Part shown: piece after piece, positions 42,423-51,184 of the stretch
How positions within the stretch are numbered: position 1 is the stretch's first letter
How the letters are laid out: each line of letters starts with the position of its first letter
Origin: JAPKZH01 sp964537875
GTDB taxonomy: Bacteria > Acidobacteriota > Aminicenantia > Aminicenantales > UBA4085
NCBI GenBank assembly: GCA_964537875.1
Contig: CAZIDN010000003.1
Span: 81,812-145,811, forward strand
Reading direction: 5' to 3'
Length of the DNA: 64,000 nucleotides
Made by a program: the position numbers and the translations under genes
Notes under the pieces: model-generated
Told to the model about the DNA's origin: nothing
The model's input: only the letters and a program-made list of their open reading frames with translations
Databases searched by the model: none

Positions 42423-42567
42423 TATGTGATTTCAACCAAGTGTTGGCATTGCCCCTGAAGCCCCCATAGCGGAGGGGGGTCCCGTCGATTTTTCGACGGG
42501 GGGAACCGACGGGACTGGTTCCCCAAGGGGTTAGGGGGCAATGCCAACACTTGGTTGAAATCACATA
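42423..42567. mobile_element. 145-bp palindromic element with perfect 33-bp arms
   Basis: The left arm 42423-42455 (begins TATGTGATTTCAACCAAGTG) is perfectly inverted at 42535-42567. The interior holds a nested perfect hairpin CCCGTCGA-TTTT-TCGACGGG (42481-42500) and complementary G/C runs. No open frame is present. I see no clear target duplication beyond 1-2 bp. It sits between the divergent LEA14-like and cca genes, so it is better explained as a MITE-like repeat than a terminator. Confidence 0.65.
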
Positions 42568-42652
42568 AACGGAGATGCTTCGCGGCCAAAAATAAAATTT
42601 GAACTAATTCGAAGCAGTTTTTATAATAGGGTATCGAAAAACTAGAGCTCTC

Positions 42653-44095
42653 ATGAAACATATCGGAGCGGAATTCCGGGACAAAAGCCTTTTTGTCCGG
42701 ATCTTTGGAAAAGACGTCTATGCCGTCGGCGGCTTCGTCCGCGACATCCTCCGCGGCATCCAATCGGAAGACATCGACCTGCTCATTACCCGCCACCCTC
42801 TCCGGACCATCGTCGAAAAAATCCGACCCCATGGAAAAGTGGACCTTGTCGGCCGAAGCTTTGGCATCATCAAATTCACGGTCAAGGGCAAATCCTATGA
42901 TATCGCCCTGCCCCGGAAAGACCGGCCGAAGGGCGAGGGCGTCAGGGGTCACAAAGATATCCTTGTCTCGGCCGACCCCCGGCTGCCCATCGAGGCCGAT
43001 CTCGAGCGGCGCGACTTCCGCTGCAACAGCATCGCCCTCAGGCTGGCCGACGAAGCGCTGATCGACCCGTTTGAGGGGGCCAAGGACATTCGGGCCAGGC
43101 TGATCCAGCTGACCAATCCCCAGGCCTTTCCCGATGATCCGCTCCGCGTCCTGAGGGCCGCCCGCTTTGCCTCGGTCCTGGCCTTTTCCGTCGACCCGTC
43201 CATTTACGCCCAAGCCAAGGACATCGATTTGACCCACCTCAGCGTCGAGCGGGTCAACGACGAGCTGTTCAAGATCCTCCTCTTCTCCCCGAGACCGTCG
43301 ACCGGGCTGGACGAGCTATTCAAGCTCGGCGCGCTTCGCCAGCTCTATCCCGAGCTCTACGCCCTGACGCTCGTCATCCAGGATTCGGTCTTCCATCCCG
43401 AAAAAGACGACTTCGGCCATCACACAGTCTGGCACCACACGAAATTGACCGTCGACCAGGCCAAGCGTCTGGCCGAGCTGGCCGGTCTCGAACCGGCAAA
43501 AAGGTTGGCCCTGGAGTTAGCAGCCCTCTATCATGATGTCGGGAAAACGGAAACGACCCAGTGGGAATTCAAGCGGGGGCGGATGGTGATCACGAGCGCC
43601 GGACATGACGTCGCCAGCGAAAAGGCGACGAAAAGGATCTTCAGCCGGTTCAAGATCTTCGCCTGGAACGGGTATAACCTGAGGAAGATCGTCTTGATGC
43701 TGATCAGGAATCATCATCGGGCATCCGAGCTGTGGCAGAACAGGCAGGCCTTGACCCGGAAAGCGTTCAACCGGCTGGCCGCCGATACCAACGGAGAAAT
43801 CGAGCTCCTGGCCAATCTCGACGCGGCCGACCGGGGCGGACGGAAAGAAAAGATCATGACGGAGCTGGACCGGGAAGGCCGGTGGCTTCTGGATAAGTTC
43901 AGGGAGCTCGACGTCAATAAAGAGACGATCAGGCCTCTGATCATGGGCCGGGACCTGCTCAAGCTCGGCGTCGCGCCGGGACCCGGCATGGGGAAGATCC
44001 TCAAAGAGCTGTACAGGCGCCAGTTGGACAATGACTTCCAGAAAAAAAGCCAGGGCCTGAAAATCGCCAAAAAACTGATCGGGGGATATGGATGA
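42653..44095 (+). CDS. cca: CCA tRNA nucleotidyltransferase / poly(A) polymerase family with HD domain
   Basis: 480 aa. The nucleotidyltransferase head is at residues 20-130: VYAVGGFVRDILRG, the metal site DIDLL, and RRDFRCNSIAL. The RNA-binding region has LRVLRAARFASVL. An HD phosphohydrolase-like domain follows (FGHHTVWHHTKLTVDQAKRL, ALYHDVGKTE, IRNHHRASEL). Class II enzymes with an HD domain add or repair the 3' CCA of tRNA; a poly(A) or split A-/CC-adding role cannot be excluded. It overlaps galE by 4 nt. Confidence 0.88.
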   Translation: MKHIGAEFRDKSLFVRIFGKDVYAVGGFVRDILRGIQSEDIDLLITRHPLRTIVEKIRPHGKVDLVGRSFGIIKFTVKGKSYDIALPRKDRPKGEGVRGHKDILVSADPRLPIEADLERRDFRCNSIALRLADEALIDPFEGAKDIRARLIQLTNPQAFPDDPLRVLRAARFASVLAFSVDPSIYAQAKDIDLTHLSVERVNDELFKILLFSPRPSTGLDELFKLGALRQLYPELYALTLVIQDSVFHPEKDDFGHHTVWHHTKLTVDQAKRLAELAGLEPAKRLALELAALYHDVGKTETTQWEFKRGRMVITSAGHDVASEKATKRIFSRFKIFAWNGYNLRKIVLMLIRNHHRASELWQNRQALTRKAFNRLAADTNGEIELLANLDAADRGGRKEKIMTELDREGRWLLDKFRELDVNKETIRPLIMGRDLLKLGVAPGPGMGKILKELYRRQLDNDFQKKSQGLKIAKKLIGGYG

Positions 44096-45066
44096 AAAAA
44101 GTGCTGGTGACGGGCGGCGCAGGATATATCGGCTCTCACACCGCCAAGGAGCTCTTAAAGCAAGGATTTGAAGTTGTCGTGATCGACAACCTTTCCAGCG
44201 GAAAAAAAGAATTTGTTCGAGGCGGACAACTCGTCATCGGCGACCTTCTGGACAAGGACGCCGTCCGGCGGGTTTTCAGGTCCGGGGATATCGCCGCCGT
44301 CCTTCACTTCGCATCACTCATCCAGGTCGGCGAATCCTATCTCGATCCCCGCAAATACTATGGGCAGAACCTGATCTCCAGCCTGAACCTTTTGGAGGCC
44401 ATGCTCGAAGCCGGCGTCAAAAACCTTATCTTTTCCTCGAGCGCCGCCGTCTATGGAGTCCCCCGGCAAATCCCCATTCCGGAAGACCATCCGCTCCTCC
44501 CCATCAATCCCTACGGCCAGACGAAATTCTTCGTCGAAAAGATTCTTCAGGACTATGACCGGGCGTACGGCCTGAAGTTTATCTCCCTCCGCTATTTCAA
44601 CGCGGCCGGCGCCGACCCGGGCGGAGAGCTTGGCGAAATGCACAACCCCGAAACGCACCTCATCCCGAACATCCTATCGGCCATTCTCGGGAAAAAAGAA
44701 TATCTGGAGGTCTACGGGACGGACTTCCCGACGCCGGACGGGACGGCCGTCCGGGATTACATTCATGTGACGGACTTGTCTTCAGCCCATGTTCTGGCGC
44801 TGCAAAGGCTTCTCGCCTCGTCCCAGAGTGAGTTCATTAACCTGGGGACGAATAAGGGATATTCCGTCCGCGAAGTCATCGTTAAAACCGAAGAAATCAC
44901 TGGGAAAAAAGTGCCTTCCAGGCATAAATCGAGGCGCGAGGGAGATGTCCCGGTGCTCCTCGCTTCGAAGGAGAAGGCCGAGCGCCTTCTCGGCTGGAAA
45001 CTCCGCTATTCGGAGATTGAGACGATCATCGCAACAGCCTGGGAATGGCATAAGAATTTGAATTGA
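44092..45066 (+). CDS. galE: UDP-glucose 4-epimerase
   Basis: 324 aa. GGAGYIGSHTAKELL, VVIDNLSSGKKE, VLHFASLIQVGES, SSSAAVYGVPRQIPIPEDHP, the catalytic YGQTK and YFNAAGADPGGELGE are the full GalE signature. It interconverts UDP-glucose and UDP-galactose with bound NAD, supplying envelope glycans. The start overlaps the cca stop as ATGA. The last codon lies 42 nt before the likely start of the lytic transglycosylase gene. Confidence 0.93.
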   Translation: MKKVLVTGGAGYIGSHTAKELLKQGFEVVVIDNLSSGKKEFVRGGQLVIGDLLDKDAVRRVFRSGDIAAVLHFASLIQVGESYLDPRKYYGQNLISSLNLLEAMLEAGVKNLIFSSSAAVYGVPRQIPIPEDHPLLPINPYGQTKFFVEKILQDYDRAYGLKFISLRYFNAAGADPGGELGEMHNPETHLIPNILSAILGKKEYLEVYGTDFPTPDGTAVRDYIHVTDLSSAHVLALQRLLASSQSEFINLGTNKGYSVREVIVKTEEITGKKVPSRHKSRREGDVPVLLASKEKAERLLGWKLRYSEIETIIATAWEWHKNLN

Positions 45067-45107
45067 CGTCAAATTCTTCACGTGGTATAAGTAATTCCCG
45101 AAGAGAT

Positions 45108-46553
45108 ATGCATAATAAGATATATCGTTGGGCGTTCGTTCTTGCCTGTTCGGTACTCTTATTCTGGAGCTGTTCGTCCGGCCCCAAGCCGGAAAAAGCT
45201 CCTCCGCAACCTCCCCCCCAACAGGCTCCGGCGGAAATCCAGAAGCCCCCGGCGGCAACCATCGAAACTGAAAAGCCCGCCGCCCAAAAAACCATCATTC
45301 CTGCCGAAGAAAAAAAAGCGACGGACGAACAGGCCGCTCAACAGGAAAAGAACGCGATTTCCGATAAGGATGATGCCGCCTCCCTTTTAGATGAAGCGCT
45401 CCTCACTTATCAGGAAGCCAAGCTCGCCCGGGAGCGCGGCGACTTGGATGCCGCCCTCAAAGAGCTCGACAAAGCCTATGGGATCATCCTCAGAGCCAAC
45501 CTTCCCCCGGATTCTCCGCTGAACCAAGATAAAAATAACCTAAGACTCTTGATCGCCCAGAGAATCCAGGAGATCAGCGCCTCCAGCCGAAACCCGATCA
45601 ACGGCAACCACAAATCCATTCCGCTGGTTGAAAATAAATATGTCCTCCGAGAAATCGAATCGTTCCGGACACGCGAACGGAAAGAATTCGAGGCCGCCTA
45701 TCTGCGTTCAGGGCTTTACAGGGAGATGATCGTAGAGGAGCTTAAAAAGGCCGGGCTGCCGGAAGAGCTCAGCTGGCTGCCCGTGATTGAAAGCTGGTAT
45801 ATGGTCAGAGCGCTCTCGAGGTCCAGGGCTTTAGGTCTATGGCAGTTTTTAGCCACGACCGGATACCGGTACGGCCTCATCCGGGATAAATTCATCGATG
45901 AGCGGATGGACCCCTACAAGGCCACCCAAGCCGCGGTCAAATACCTGACCGAGCTCCATTCCTTTTTCGGCGAATGGACCACCGCCCTGGCCGCCTATAA
46001 CTGCGGGGAAATCCGTGTCCAGAATGTCATCAACACCCAGCGTATCAATTACATGGACAACTTCTGGGACCTCTTTGAACGGCTCCCCTATGAGACATCG
46101 CGCTTCGTCCCCCGCTTCGTCGCCGCCGTCCTCATCATCAACGATCCCGAAAAATACGGCTTCAACCTGCCGACGCCCTACGCGCCACTCAGGTTTGAGA
46201 CCGTCGTTATCAACCACCCTACCAAGCTTTCCACAATCTCAGCCGCCCTGGGATTAGAAAGCTCGGAGCTCGAATATCTCAATCCCGAGCTCCGCTATGC
46301 CTCAACCCCGGACCGTGAATACCAGCTCCGGGTGCCTGTCGGCTGTGCCGATAAAGCCCTGCAGGCGGTCAACAACCTGCCAAAATTCATGCCGCCTGAA
46401 TATGCCATCCATACCGTCCGCCCCGGAGAAACCCTGTCCGTGATAGCCCGGAAATATGGGACCTCGGTCCAGGCCATCGCCCAGCTCAACGGGCTCCGAT
46501 ATCCTTATTTACTCAAAGTGGGGATTCGCTTGAGGATTCCGGGCAGGGGCTGA
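45108..46553 (+). CDS. mltD: MltD-like membrane-bound lytic murein transglycosylase
   Basis: 481 aa from ATG 45108, which begins a lipoprotein signal (WAFVLACSVLLFWSC); the frame extends 15 codons upstream without a sensible signal. A Pro/Lys/Glu-rich linker (about 22-85) is followed by an SLT domain about 190-360: ELSWLPVIESWYMVRALSRS with the catalytic Glu, GLWQFLATTGYRYGL, and ALAAYNCGE. One LysM repeat ends the protein (HTVRPGETLSVIARKYGTSV). It cleaves the glycan strand of peptidoglycan from the outer-membrane side. Same strand as cca-galE. Confidence 0.88.
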   Translation: MHNKIYRWAFVLACSVLLFWSCSSGPKPEKAPPQPPPQQAPAEIQKPPAATIETEKPAAQKTIIPAEEKKATDEQAAQQEKNAISDKDDAASLLDEALLTYQEAKLARERGDLDAALKELDKAYGIILRANLPPDSPLNQDKNNLRLLIAQRIQEISASSRNPINGNHKSIPLVENKYVLREIESFRTRERKEFEAAYLRSGLYREMIVEELKKAGLPEELSWLPVIESWYMVRALSRSRALGLWQFLATTGYRYGLIRDKFIDERMDPYKATQAAVKYLTELHSFFGEWTTALAAYNCGEIRVQNVINTQRINYMDNFWDLFERLPYETSRFVPRFVAAVLIINDPEKYGFNLPTPYAPLRFETVVINHPTKLSTISAALGLESSELEYLNPELRYASTPDREYQLRVPVGCADKALQAVNNLPKFMPPEYAIHTVRPGETLSVIARKYGTSVQAIAQLNGLRYPYLLKVGIRLRIPGRG

Positions 46554-46566
46554 GCGCCGAAATTTA

Positions 46567-46665
46567 CTAATTCCAGAAAATCTTATGCTCGCCGAGCCTG
46601 TCTTTCAGGCGGATGAAGAAAAAGACGTTTTTGATGAGAGGACTTGCCAGAATCCTCTTGCCACT
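46567..46665 (-). pseudogene. C-terminal coding remnant, unknown
   Basis: A minus-strand frame ending at a TAG (46567-46569) reads GKRILASPLIKNVFFFIRLK and DRLGEHKIFWN. It looks like a genuine protein tail with no start and no recognisable family. It lies between the convergent mltD and TrpB2 genes. Confidence 0.25.
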
Positions 46666-46716
46666 TTGACAACGCTCCCCGGCTTTGTTAGAAGCAAATA
46701 TTGGCGTCAGATCTTT

Positions 46717-48009
46717 TTAGGCAAATTTCAATACCGATTGATAGCCCGGTATGTCCAGAAATCCATGGCCGCTGATGTTGAAGGCGATCACCTTCTTCTC
46801 GCCGGATTCCCGGCATTTTTTCGCTTCTTCTACGGCGCAGCAAACAGAATAGGCCGATTCGGGCGCCGGCAGCCAGCCCTCCGTCTCCATAAATAACTTA
46901 GCCTGTTCGAACACATATTTTTCATCATCCGGATAAGCGATTGTGTCAATATAGCCTTTGGCGCGGAGAAGGCTGATGATCGGCGAACAGCCGTGGTAAC
47001 GCAATCCATCCCCCTTGATCGGCTTCATATCCGTTTTATGTCCCAACGTGTACATTTTCAGCAGCGGAGTTATCTCTGCGTAGTCGGCGAAATCATATTC
47101 ATATTTGCCTTGAAGGTTAGGCGCAACCTGGCTCTGGGCAGCGATGAATTTAATCTTTTTCCCTTTTTTCAAGACGTCGCCGACAAAGGGCAAAGCAAAG
47201 CCGCCGAAGTTGGAGCCGCCGCCGATGCAGGAGATGACGATATCCGGGTAATCATTGAAAATCTCAAACTGCTTTTGTGTCTCAAGCCCGATGATTGTCT
47301 GGTGCAACAAGACATGGTTTAAGACGGAGCCCAGGCTGTAGGTCGCCTTTGGGTCTTTCTGAGAATCTTCCAGGCCTTCGGATATGGCAATGCCGAGAGA
47401 GCCGACATGCTCGGGGTTTTTTTCATACAAGGATCTGCCGAATTCGGTCATCGGACTCGGCGAAGCAAAAACGTCCGCTCCTAAAAGCTTCATAAAATCC
47501 AAACGGTCTTTTTTCCAGTTGTAGACGCTGCGCACCCAGAACACCGTGCACTTCAATCCCGTGACCGCCGCGGCGTAGGAGAGAGCGGTGCCCCATTGTC
47601 CGGCCCCTGTTTCAGTCGTGACCCTCTCAAACTGTTGCCGTTTTGCATACCAGCATTGGGCCAGGGCCGTATTGACCTTATGACTTCCGGTCGGGCTAAA
47701 AAATTCGCTTTTATAATAAAGCTTGGCAGGCGTATCGAGCCTTTTTTCGAGGTTTGTGGCTCGAAAGAGCGGCCTCGGTCGGCCGGCCTTGGCAAATAAG
47801 TCCATGATCCCGCCTGGAATATCAATCCAATTTTCATTCGAGAATTCCTGCTTGAGACATTCTCCGATCATCAGATTGGGGAGGTTTCGGATTCTTGAAG
47901 GCCCTTCTTTGGGATCCAGCGGCGGCGGCAGCGGCTCGGGCAGATCCGGCAAAATGTTGTACCACCGATCGGGCATCTCATCGAGTTTTAGGTTGACCAC
48001 TGTCTTCAT
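46717..48009 (-). CDS. trpB: TrpB2-type tryptophan synthase beta-like enzyme
   Basis: 430 aa, longer than TrpB1 (~400) because of the N-terminal extension typical of TrpB2 (WYNILPDLPEPLPPPLDPKE). Landmarks: GRPRPLFRATNLEKRL, the PLP lysine in SPTGSHKVNTALAQ, ETGAGQWGTALSYAAA and the phosphate loop CIGGGSNFGG. TrpB2 condenses indole and serine to tryptophan, usually as an indole-salvage enzyme without TrpA, and no trp gene is near it. The gene is monocistronic. Confidence 0.92.
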   Translation of the reverse strand: MKTVVNLKLDEMPDRWYNILPDLPEPLPPPLDPKEGPSRIRNLPNLMIGECLKQEFSNENWIDIPGGIMDLFAKAGRPRPLFRATNLEKRLDTPAKLYYKSEFFSPTGSHKVNTALAQCWYAKRQQFERVTTETGAGQWGTALSYAAAVTGLKCTVFWVRSVYNWKKDRLDFMKLLGADVFASPSPMTEFGRSLYEKNPEHVGSLGIAISEGLEDSQKDPKATYSLGSVLNHVLLHQTIIGLETQKQFEIFNDYPDIVISCIGGGSNFGGFALPFVGDVLKKGKKIKFIAAQSQVAPNLQGKYEYDFADYAEITPLLKMYTLGHKTDMKPIKGDGLRYHGCSPIISLLRAKGYIDTIAYPDDEKYVFEQAKLFMETEGWLPAPESAYSVCCAVEEAKKCRESGEKKVIAFNISGHGFLDIPGYQSVLKFA

Positions 48010-48170
48010 ATGTTACCCCTCTGTATCATGTAATTTTTTGTAAACTCAAAGAAAAGCAAAATAACTATTTAGTCTTATTTGTCTTACTATTTTGTCATTA
48101 TATTCAATTTTTAGGCCGTGTCAATGAATCCTTACCGGTCTTCCTGGATGGGATGTCAAGGAAGTCAATT
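48010..48170. other. Promoter-side gap before trpB2
   Basis: An A+T-rich stretch (about 48030-48115) upstream of the trpB2 ATG probably holds its promoter. I see no clear operator palindrome. No coding sequence is supported. Confidence 0.35.
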
Positions 48171-48253
48171 TGGAGGGGGCGATTTCCCTTCGGAATCCTC
48201 TCGATCGGTTCTTCGTGGCAAGCTACGGTGCAGATTCGCCGCTCGTCAAAATT
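48171..48253. repeat. Dispersed repeat family, copy 3
   Basis: A diverged copy of the family at 17607 and 38701: GGAGGGGGCGATTTCCCTTC, GGAATCCTCTCGATCGGTTC, GTGGCAAGCTAC, and GCAGATTCGCCGCTCGTCAA. The order of blocks matches the other copies, but the central hairpin is less perfect. It is followed by about 165 bp without a supported gene. Confidence 0.55.
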
Positions 48254-48418
48254 CAAAGGAAAACGAAGAATCAGTCGCATGGCCTCCGGATGAAATACTT
48301 TTGAGTGAATACACGCTGTCGAACCGACACCAGCCGTTGACGCAGTCCCCCAGGGAGAAAGAACGGGCCGCGAGCCACCAGTGTCTGGGAATTCCGGGGC
48401 CGGGATGAGCTCCGGAAG

Positions 48419-48580
48419 TTACTGAATCGTAAAATCTCTGGAGGCGAGAAGCCGGTCATCCATGAAGACGGCGACCATCCAGGTTCCATTTTCTTTTTCC
48501 TCGATCAGGTAGATCTGGTCCCAGGCGATGTAAGCGGAAAACACTAGGCCTTGTTTGCCGATCGTGATCGAGTCAGTCAT
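48419..48580 (-). CDS. Small ORF or gene tail downstream of rplQ
   Basis: 53 codons from ATG 48580: TDSITIGKQGLVFSAYIAWD, QIYLIEEKENGTWMVAVFMD, DRLLASRDFTIQ. The composition is protein-like and resembles the C-terminal strand region of a periplasmic protein, but no ribosome-binding site is evident. It lies beyond the hairpin that follows rplQ. It may be a truncated remnant. Family unknown. Confidence 0.35.
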   Translation of the reverse strand: MTDSITIGKQGLVFSAYIAWDQIYLIEEKENGTWMVAVFMDDRLLASRDFTIQ

Positions 48581-48594
48581 AGGGGTATACCGCG

Positions 48595-48622
48595 AAAAAG
48601 CCCGTCTTCGGACGGAGCGGGC
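48595..48622 (-). terminator. Terminator after rplQ
   Basis: On the minus strand, GC-T-CCGTC-CGAA-GACGG-GC forms a stem with a tetraloop and a single bulge, followed immediately by TTTTT. It lies 35 nt past the rplQ stop and should end the ribosomal superoperon transcript. Confidence 0.7.
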
Positions 48623-48656
48623 ACGGATAAGAAAAACGACTGCGATTCCCTTGCCG

Positions 48657-49064
48657 CTATTTCTTTGTCTCTTTTTCTTTCTTCTTCTTTTTTTCTTTCT
48701 TCTTGTACTCGGAGCCGATGAGCTCGAACATGGCCATCTGGGCGCCGTCGCCCATCCGGGGCCCGAGCTTGACGATTCGGGTGTAGCCGCCGGGGCGCTC
48801 GCTAAACCGGGGGCCGATCTCTTCAAACAGCTTTTTAACGGCTTTTTCCTTGGTCAGGAACCGGAGGGCCTGGCGCTTCGTATGCAGGGTGTTCTTCTTG
48901 GCTAGGGTGATCATTTTTTCGGCCAGGGGCCGGGCTTCCTTAGCTTTGGCCAGAGTGGTCTTCAGCCGCTCCTTTTCCATAAACGAAGTGACGAGATTGC
49001 GGAGGAGCGCTTTTCGGTGGGAGGTCGTCCGTCTGAGTTTTCTGCCTTTAACGAGGTGCCTCAT
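48657..49064 (-). CDS. rplQ: 50S ribosomal protein L17
   Basis: 135 aa. LRRTTSHRKALLRNLVTSFM, ARPLAEKMITLAKK and GGYTRIVKLGPRMGDGAQMA are L17 signatures. The last ~15 residues are a run of Lys/Glu (KKKEKKKKKEKETKK), longer than in E. coli. The ATG overlaps the rpoA stop as ATGA. Last gene of the alpha operon. Confidence 0.96.
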   Translation of the reverse strand: MRHLVKGRKLRRTTSHRKALLRNLVTSFMEKERLKTTLAKAKEARPLAEKMITLAKKNTLHTKRQALRFLTKEKAVKKLFEEIGPRFSERPGGYTRIVKLGPRMGDGAQMAMFELIGSEYKKKEKKKKKEKETKK

Positions 49065-50089
49065 ACATCAAACTCCTTCTCTTTTTCATCCTTCATCTCG
49101 CCCTTCATCTTTTCCAGAAGCTTCGGATGGAGGTCCAGGTTCAGGCCCAGGCCCAGGTTGGAGAGCGTCTCTTTGATTTCGCTCAAGGATTTCCGGCCAA
49201 AATTCTTGGTCTTGAGCAGCTCTTCCTCGGTCTTCTGGACCAGCTCGTAGATCTTCTCGATGCCCGCCGACCTGAGGCAGTTGTTCGACCGGACCGAAAG
49301 CTCCAGGTGCTCGATCGGCTTGGACAGAATATCGACCTGGGTCATATACGGGATTTCCCGCTTGGTGATCACCTGTTCTTTTTCAGCGGGCTCGTCGACG
49401 ATATTCAGGAAGATGACCATGTGGTCTCTCATGATCTTGGCCGCCTGGGCCATGGCCTCGATAGGCTGGATGGCGCCCGTGGTCCAGATCTCCAGAGTCA
49501 GGTTCTCATACTCGATGCGCTTCCCGACGCGGGCCGGCTCGACGCGATAGTTGACCTTTTTGACCGGGGAGTGCGAAGAGTCCAGCGGGATGAAATCGAT
49601 GCTCAATTTTTCGTCGAAATTTTGGTCGGCCGGGATGTAGCCCCGGTTGTTCTCCACGATCATCTCGATGTCGAGCTTTCCGTCCTTGTCCAGGGAGGCA
49701 ATGTGAATGTCCTTTTCCAGGATCTCGATATCGGCATCGTGAACGATGTCGGAAGCTTTAGCCTCGGCAGGCCCTTCCTTCTTCAGGGTCATCGTCTTCG
49801 GCAGGCTGCCGCTGAGCTTCAAGGGAATGCTCTTCAGGTTGAGCAGGACGTCCGTCACGTCCTCGACGATGCCGGGGACGGTCGAAAACTCATGGAGCAC
49901 GCCCTGGATCCGGACGGCGGTGATGGCCGCGCCCTTGACCGAAGACAGCAGAATCCTGCGCAGGGCGTTGCCGACCGTGACGCCGAAGCCGCGCTCAAAG
50001 GGCTGAGCCGTAAAGCGGCCGTAGGTATTGGTCAATGTCTCATAATCGCACTCGAGATATTTGGGTCTCTGAAAACCTATATCTGTCAT
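49061..50089 (-). CDS. rpoA: RNA polymerase alpha subunit
   Basis: 342 aa. The N-terminal dimerisation domain has RFTAQPFERGFGVTVGNALR and LLSSVKGAAIT; the C-terminal DNA- and activator-binding domain has ELSVRSNNCLRSAGIEKIYE and GRKSLSEIKETLSNLGL. A GGAGG lies 5 nt before the ATG. Assembles the core RNA polymerase. The tail after residue ~325 is rich in Lys/Glu/Met. Confidence 0.98.
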   Translation of the reverse strand: MTDIGFQRPKYLECDYETLTNTYGRFTAQPFERGFGVTVGNALRRILLSSVKGAAITAVRIQGVLHEFSTVPGIVEDVTDVLLNLKSIPLKLSGSLPKTMTLKKEGPAEAKASDIVHDADIEILEKDIHIASLDKDGKLDIEMIVENNRGYIPADQNFDEKLSIDFIPLDSSHSPVKKVNYRVEPARVGKRIEYENLTLEIWTTGAIQPIEAMAQAAKIMRDHMVIFLNIVDEPAEKEQVITKREIPYMTQVDILSKPIEHLELSVRSNNCLRSAGIEKIYELVQKTEEELLKTKNFGRKSLSEIKETLSNLGLGLNLDLHPKLLEKMKGEMKDEKEKEFDV

Positions 50090-50128
50090 CGTTCCTCCTT
50101 TTGAGGATCCAAAAATAGTTTACATGCT

Positions 50129-50758
50129 TTATTTAGAATAGAGCTCGACGACCATATGCTCTTCGACGGGAAGCTGGATATCCTGCCGTGTCGGGAGAGA
50201 CACGATCCGAGCTTGTATGCCGTCCCAGTCGACTTCCAGCCAGCCCGGCAGGGTCTTGTTCTTATGCGCTTCCAGCAGGGCCTTGAACTCGTCCGACTTG
50301 GCCGAACGCTCCCGGAAGCCGACCGCGTCCCCGGCCTTGACTTGAAACGACGGCACGGACACCTTGACCTCATTGACATAAAAATGGCCGTGGTTGATCA
50401 GCAGCCGGGCATGGGCCCGTGAATGCGAGAAGCCGGCCAGAAAAACGACATTGTCCAGCCGCCGTTCGAGCATGATCAGCAGCGTTTCGCCCGTGATGCC
50501 CTTCTGGCGCTCCGCCCTCTCGAAAAAGAGGTGGAACTGCTTCTCGGACATCCCGTAGTAGCGTTTCAGCTTCTGCTTCTCGCGGAGCTGAATCCCGTAG
50601 CCCAGGATCCTTCTCCGGCCCCGGCCGTGCTGGCCCGGCGCATACGCCCTTCGTTCGACAGGGCACTTATCGGTGAGGCATTTGTTGCCCTTGAGAAAGA
50701 GCTTGGCTTTTTCCACCCGGCACAGCCGGCAGATGGGTTCTCTGTATCTCGACATCAT
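50129..50758 (-). CDS. rpsD: 30S ribosomal protein S4
   Basis: 209 aa from the first of two adjacent ATG codons (50758 or 50755). The N-terminus has a zinc-type cysteine set CRLCRVEK...CLTDKCPVER, followed by RRAYAPGQHGRGRRRILGYG, LERRLDNVVFLAGF and the S4 RNA-binding domain (ARLLINHGHFYVN). Primary 16S rRNA binder and, in many bacteria, repressor of the alpha operon. Confidence 0.97.
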   Translation of the reverse strand: MMSRYREPICRLCRVEKAKLFLKGNKCLTDKCPVERRAYAPGQHGRGRRRILGYGIQLREKQKLKRYYGMSEKQFHLFFERAERQKGITGETLLIMLERRLDNVVFLAGFSHSRAHARLLINHGHFYVNEVKVSVPSFQVKAGDAVGFRERSAKSDEFKALLEAHKNKTLPGWLEVDWDGIQARIVSLPTRQDIQLPVEEHMVVELYSK

Positions 50759-50765
50759 TCACTCC

Positions 50766-51164
50766 TTAGACCCGCCGGCGCCGACAGACCCGACATCCGT
50801 TATGAGGGATCGGCGTCACGTCTTTGATGGATTTGATTTCCAGGCCGGCCGCCTGGAGGGCCCGGATGGCCGATTCCCGCCCCGCGCCCGGCCCTTTGAT
50901 CCTAACATCCACATACCGGACTCCGAACTCCCGGGCTTTCGTCGCGGCATCCTTGGCCGCCAGCTGGGCGGCGAACGGCGTGCCCTTGCGGGCGCCTTTA
51001 AAGCCGGCCGTGCCGGAACTGGCCCAGACAACGGTGCTCCCCAGATGGTCCGTGATGGTGATGATGGTGTTATTGAACGTGGATTGGATATGGGCCACGC
51101 CGAAGCCGATTTCTTTCCTTGCCTTTTTTTTCTTTACTTTCGTCTTGGGCTTTGTTATCGCCAT
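50766..51164 (-). CDS. rpsK: 30S ribosomal protein S11
   Basis: 132 aa. GVAHIQSTFNNTIITITDHL, WASSGTAGFKGARKGTPFAA and the ending IPHNGCRVCRRRRV are standard. The N-terminus is a Lys-rich arm. It lies between rpsM and rpsD in the alpha operon and contacts S18 and the platform of the small subunit. Confidence 0.97.
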   Translation of the reverse strand: MAITKPKTKVKKKKARKEIGFGVAHIQSTFNNTIITITDHLGSTVVWASSGTAGFKGARKGTPFAAQLAAKDAATKAREFGVRYVDVRIKGPGAGRESAIRALQAAGLEIKSIKDVTPIPHNGCRVCRRRRV

Positions 51165-51184
51165 GGAACGCTCCCTTCTTCTGT

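Noticed and set aside
42481..42500. Hairpin CCCGTCGA-TTTT-TCGACGGG as a terminator
   Set aside because: It is the centre of a larger perfect palindrome and lies between divergent gene starts, with no following T-run.
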